Positions 60,757 through 64,000 of a DNA stretch of 64,000 bases are shown here, in pieces (within the stretch, counting starts at the first letter, position 1; each line of letters opens with the position of its first letter). The position numbers were made by a program, and so were the translations under genes. Source of the DNA: Gonatopus flavifemur (lineage: Eukaryota > Arthropoda > Insecta > Hymenoptera > Dryinidae); assembly GCA_018340375.1 (NCBI GenBank), contig JAFFJZ010000003.1:10106001-10170000 (forward strand). Reading direction: 5' to 3'. The notes under the pieces are model-generated. The model had not been told where the DNA came from. It did no database searches and saw only the letters and a list, made by a program, of their open reading frames with translations.

Positions 60757-60896
60757 TTGCAACAACTACTTAAATAGTTGATGTTCGACCATCCACTCGA
60801 GTAGTTGCTACAGCTACTCAGTAGTCGGGACAAGTGACACGCTAGCTACCTCAACCAACTCGATAGTTGCACTGACAAACGTAACGTTTTTCCGTG
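60757..60896. mobile_element. Family K, single MITE-like copy
   Basis: The right end reads ACGTTTTTCCGTG, which inverted is CACGGAAAAACG, similar to the common terminus. The interior is rich in GTAGTTGC/GCAACTAC words in both orientations (for example GTAGTTGCTACAGCTACTC). No left CACGG end is visible; the element may start near GGTTGCAACAACTACT at 60,755. No coding capacity. Confidence 0.4.
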
Positions 60897-61786
60897 CAAA
60901 CATACAGTGAATCCAAATCATTTTTCCCCAGATACCTAATTTTTCATGGTTATAACATAAATGACGATGGAAATCTAATAATACATGTGAAAAATCATAC
61001 TTCATCATTGATATCAACACAAAAATTGCAATTTTCACCTCATGTAGTCACAGTGAAGTATATTCATAAGTTGATTACTATATGAGCAACAAGTGCTGCG
61101 AGTTTGGATACGCTCGAGAAAGAAGAATTTTATGAAAAGTTGAGCATCCATTTTCGTCACACGTGTTATCCGATTCGCCTAAAATTTTCATACAATTCGG
61201 TGACGATGAAAATTTTTTGTTTAAAGTGCCCTCCACGCAAAGAAATAGAGTAGAAAAATGAACATGATCGTATACGAATTTTTGTTACAAGTGGATCAAC
61301 TCATGAATCACATGGAACAAAATCTGCATATATTTTGCATATGACTTTTTCTCCCACGCCATCATATAAATTCAGTCAAATTCCTCATTCGGTTGTTCAG
61401 TTTGGAAAATTTCAAGTTTCATCTTCATATCATATTTTATATTATATCATACATGTCGGTACACATGGAAGATGAAATCAAAAAATTATCCTCTCATCAT
61501 TTTAATAAAATGATATTGAATTAAGAGTTGTTCGTGAGCGAATGAAAATGTAATACGCGAAGAGAAATGCATAATTAATATCATTCTATATTAATCTGCT
61601 CGATACTTCATTTCATTTTTTGTTATATTGTTATATTTTCAATTGCAAATGTATCAAATTAATGCCATTTTTATATATGGTCTACAAATCTGTTGATGTT
61701 TTTAGAAAGTCAAGAAATTTCCATCAAGTTCTTTCTTCAAATTTTCTGCAATGATCGCATAAATGACGATAAATTTAACGAATATT
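60897..61786. other. Unique noncoding stretch
   Basis: No gene. ATGAGCAACA occurs at 60,715-60,724 and again at 61,082-61,091, without further similarity. CCACGCAAAGAAATAG near 61.23 kb loosely resembles the MITE terminus. Confidence 0.35.
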
Positions 61787-61868
61787 TCAGTATAAATTAC
61801 AGCAATTTAATGTTAGCCCTGTATTTATCGAGGATATAGTAAATATTACAGCAAAATTTTTCTCAGTG
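61787..61868 (-). mobile_element. B-like MITE end (CACTGAGAAAA terminus)
   Basis: Read on the minus strand it begins CACTGAGAAAAATTTTGCTG then TAATATTTAC, and a second TTGCTGTAATTTATAC follows. This combines a CACTGAGAAAA terminus with the GCTGTAA vocabulary of family B. It overlaps the start of the adjacent H element, whose own end reads CAGTGTAAAAATTC. Confidence 0.45.
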
Positions 61869-62070
61869 TAAAAATTCAAGTGTTTTATTTCAATACATTC
61901 AGAGTGTTTAAATCTTCTAGTCCCTTTTGAAACGCTCAAAACATTAGGTGTTTTGTAATGAAACATTTCATCCATTTTATGGGCAGGTTCACACGCTTTT
62001 GAGCGTTTAAAAAGTGTTCACACAATTTGAACAACACTCTAAGTGCATAAAAATAAAACACTTGGATTGA
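61864..62070 (+). mobile_element. Family H MITE, longest copy
   Basis: The arms 61,877-61,910 (CAAGTGTTTTATTTCAATAC, then ATTCAGAGTGTTT) and 62,033-62,064 (inverted: CAAGTGTTTTATTTTTATGC, then ACTTAGAGTGTT) form a roughly 33-bp inverted repeat. The middle repeats related words (AAACGCTCAAAAC, CTTTTGAGCGTTTAAAAAG). Shorter copies are at 12.6 and 18.2 kb. About 200 bp, no coding capacity. Confidence 0.72.
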
Positions 62071-62151
62071 GGGTGAACTCTCCCTCAGAGTAAAAATATG
62101 TCCTCGATGTTGAGTACCCTGTACAAAAATTCGTGTGAAAATTACACAGTA

Positions 62152-62382
62152 CTCTCTAAAATTTTTAGAGTGAGATTTCTCTCTTCAGTCAGTCAAAAGT
62201 GAGTCTGTCGAAATTTCGAGTGAAATTTCCACTCCTTTGGAGTGATATTTCAAGGTTTGAGGTTAGAAACTTACAGCCACTGAAATTCCTAGAGTCAATT
62301 TTTCACTCTCAAAGAGTAAACGAGTGAAAATTCCACTCGAAGCGGACTGGCTCACTTCTGAGACTTAGGGGAGGGTAGAGAG
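62152..62382 (+). mobile_element. Family A MITE, full-length copy with TA on both sides
   Basis: 231 bp beginning CTCTCTAAAATTTTTAGAGT and ending GGGTAGAGAG, flanked by TA at 62,150-62,151 and at 62,383-62,384. It aligns along its length with the 12.77 kb copy and, reversed, with the 25.28 kb copy. A GAGTGAAAATTCCACTCGAA segment and its neighbours form internal hairpins. No coding capacity. Confidence 0.85.
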
Positions 62383-62389
62383 TATATCA

Positions 62390-63479
62390 TTGGTAATATT
62401 TTAGCCAATGATTTATCATGTGATTTTATATAAAATTCATTTACAGTGTAGAGATTTCAAATTTCAAGAAAATTCAAGGATGCAGCGCCTCCGAGGACAT
62501 ATAATTTTGTATGAATATTTTGTGTTGAAATCGATGACAGGGGTTCTGACGAATTCCGAAAATATAAGTAACATTCAATTAGATGAAATAATTTTCCCTC
62601 GTATTTACATCTTTGTTTCCCTCAGAAATTCAACATTTCGATATAAACTTCCATCCGTATTTTCTATCCTATAAATTTCGTTGAGAGTACATAACTACAT
62701 TCACAGATTTATCGATATATGCGTGAATCGGTATCATGCAAATACTCTATATTGCCCACGTTTTTAAAAGTAATACATTTTTTGCCGGAGTACAGAATTT
62801 CACAGGGTGTATATATATATATGCGGGTATGGGAAATAAAAATTCATGAACGTGAACAGTGTTCATGCACGAGTTCGTGCACTCTCTCTTCCTCTCCATT
62901 TCTGTGTGCAAAAATAAAGTAAATTACGTAGAAATTTTTTACTTCCCTTGTGAAAGACGAGGCGAATGAATTTATTTTGCCACACAATTGATCGTTGAGA
63001 GACATGTTAAAAAGCCCTTCAATCGTTCACTCAGCTACGATAAACAAAGACAAGAAATTGTTTCAAATCGACTGTCCGTGATGATTTTATTTTTTCAAGT
63101 TATATGGATTTCTTTTCACGCATAAATCGATAGCAGATAAATGCATTTATGTTATACTATGTCTCATGCAAAATCATCTTGGTTATTTTGAGAAAAAGTT
63201 CAACTTCTTCGCAAAGTTGTTTTCTCTCTGATTAATTCAAATCGATAGCGGTATATCAATGACATCGAATGACCCATGAAACACCTAAATCGAGAGAATC
63301 CTTTTTTGAGTACTCGAAACGATCATTATGCCCCCTTACGTTGAATTTACGTCTCGAAAAGATTCAAGCACGTTTGCATTCGAATAATAATATTTACGAC
63401 GGTAATATATTAACGAAGAAATAAGAATCTTCATCTCGTTGGAGGTTGGAACGATAACCATACGCAACGTAAAAGCAAA
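62390..63479. other. Unique noncoding stretch
   Basis: No gene recognised. Open frames are 67-88 codons. A short TA run lies near 62.81 kb. Confidence 0.4.
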
Positions 63480-63760
63480 ATTCTTCTTCGAGAGGTGGTT
63501 TTAATTGTAGACGATCGTCCAACGAGGCGTAAGCGTTGATGCAACACGTGTGTAGTCGCGTCGCCGTCGCGTTAATTACCCGATAAAAATCACAACACGC
63601 CACACACCAGAGCTTGGATCTAGTTCGCGTGGTCGTCGTAAAATTAAAAATGCCATGCGTCCATCAACAATAGATCGCGTTAAATGCTTGGATAATTGAA
63701 TATTTGTATTTCAGACGACACTATACACGCGCGTGTATACGACAACTAAACGATTATTAC
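63480..63760. promoter_or_regulatory. CpG-richer block with homeodomain-like sites
   Basis: Unique DNA with GTCGCGTCGCCGTCGCGTTA, then ATTACCCG. It also has ACACGTGTGTAG and several TTAATT/TAATTG words compatible with homeodomain binding. Composition-based suggestion only. Confidence 0.2.
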
Positions 63761-64000
63761 CGGGATTGTAATAATTCTTCTTACGCGAGATCATAGTTTT
63801 TTCTCACAACTTGTGTTGTATATGGAAAAAAAAATCATAATATCCATTAGATGAGAATATTTTATGAAATGGTCCAATTGAATGGACAATACAAAATTAA
63901 TTATTAATTCATTTTATTTCGATTTCAAATCATTGTGAGTACAAAAAGCACTTTCTCATCATCGACATTTATGATAAAATATGAATGAAGGGAAAAAAGA
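63761..64000. other. Unique noncoding end of window
   Basis: AT-rich, with no gene or shared repeat seen. Confidence 0.4.

Noticed and set aside
1..64000. CRISPR arrays, rRNA, tRNA genes and prophage-like gene clusters
   Set aside because: No regularly spaced identical repeats with unique spacers, no RNA-gene landmarks and no dense coding. The sequence has eukaryotic noncoding character throughout.

Overview
This 64 kb window looks like noncoding DNA from an insect nuclear genome. It is AT-rich, with many dinucleotide and trinucleotide microsatellites. CpG is not obviously depleted in the more GC-rich islands. Long open frames are absent: the longest is about 154 codons and is partly a translated CATC microsatellite. 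I recognise no protein-coding gene, tRNA, rRNA, CRISPR array or bacterial-type signal. The landscape would suit a very long intron or an intergenic region. A hymenopteran source is my best guess from the overall texture, but this is inference without a database search.

The structure that can be supported is a dense population of short non-autonomous DNA transposons (MITE-like and foldback elements), found by comparing segments of the window with one another. I label the families A to K for this window only. Family A (about 231-242 bp, termini CTCTCT) has copies at 12.8, 25.3, 59.9 and 62.2 kb and a decayed piece at 30.2 kb. Family C (340-404 bp foldback) is at 14.1, 32.1 and 41.9 kb. Family F is at 25.8, 30.6 and 39.0 kb, and family I at 7.4, 16.1, 20.7 and 35.3 kb. 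Family H is at 12.6, 18.2 and 61.9 kb, family D at 3.5 and 48.7 kb, and family G at 19.5 and 42.5 kb. Family B (GCTGT..ACAGC-rich) is at 4.6, 7.5, 11.3, 13.1, 42.7, 59.8 and possibly 61.8 kb. Families E, J and K are represented mainly by single copies.

The most notable pattern is that several families with unrelated interiors (B, C, D, E, J and a 95 bp element at 2.6 kb) share one terminal signature, CACGGAGAAAA or CACTGAGAAAA, at both ends in inverted orientation. In seven well-defined copies the same dinucleotide lies on both sides (TA/TA, CA/CA or CG/CG). This suggests that one transposase source mobilised many unrelated interiors with a 2-bp target duplication. One C element sits inside a J element at 32.0-32.6 kb, which gives a relative insertion order.

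Layout: 0-2.6 kb unique; 2.6-4.9 kb repeats; 4.9-7.4 kb unique with purine and CTG tracts; 7.4-7.9 kb I and B elements; 7.9-11.3 kb unique; 11.6-12.0 kb a CpG-richer block; 12.6-14.5 kb a cluster of H, A, B and C; 16-21 kb scattered I, H and G; 21.5-24.7 kb microsatellites and CpG-rich islands; 25.3-26.0 kb A and F; 30.1-32.6 kb A, J, F and nested C; 33-37 kb purine tracts, an I element and an E-box cluster; 39-42.7 kb F, C, G and B; 42.7-48.6 kb mostly unique; 48.7-49.1 kb D; 49.1-55 kb unique with microsatellites; 55.1-56.8 kb a degenerate 32-bp tandem array, an E element and an unclassified segment; 57.5-59.5 kb a CpG-rich block; 59.8-62.4 kb B, A, K, H and A; 62.4-64 kb unique. No genes were found to act together; any function here would be regulatory or transposon-related.
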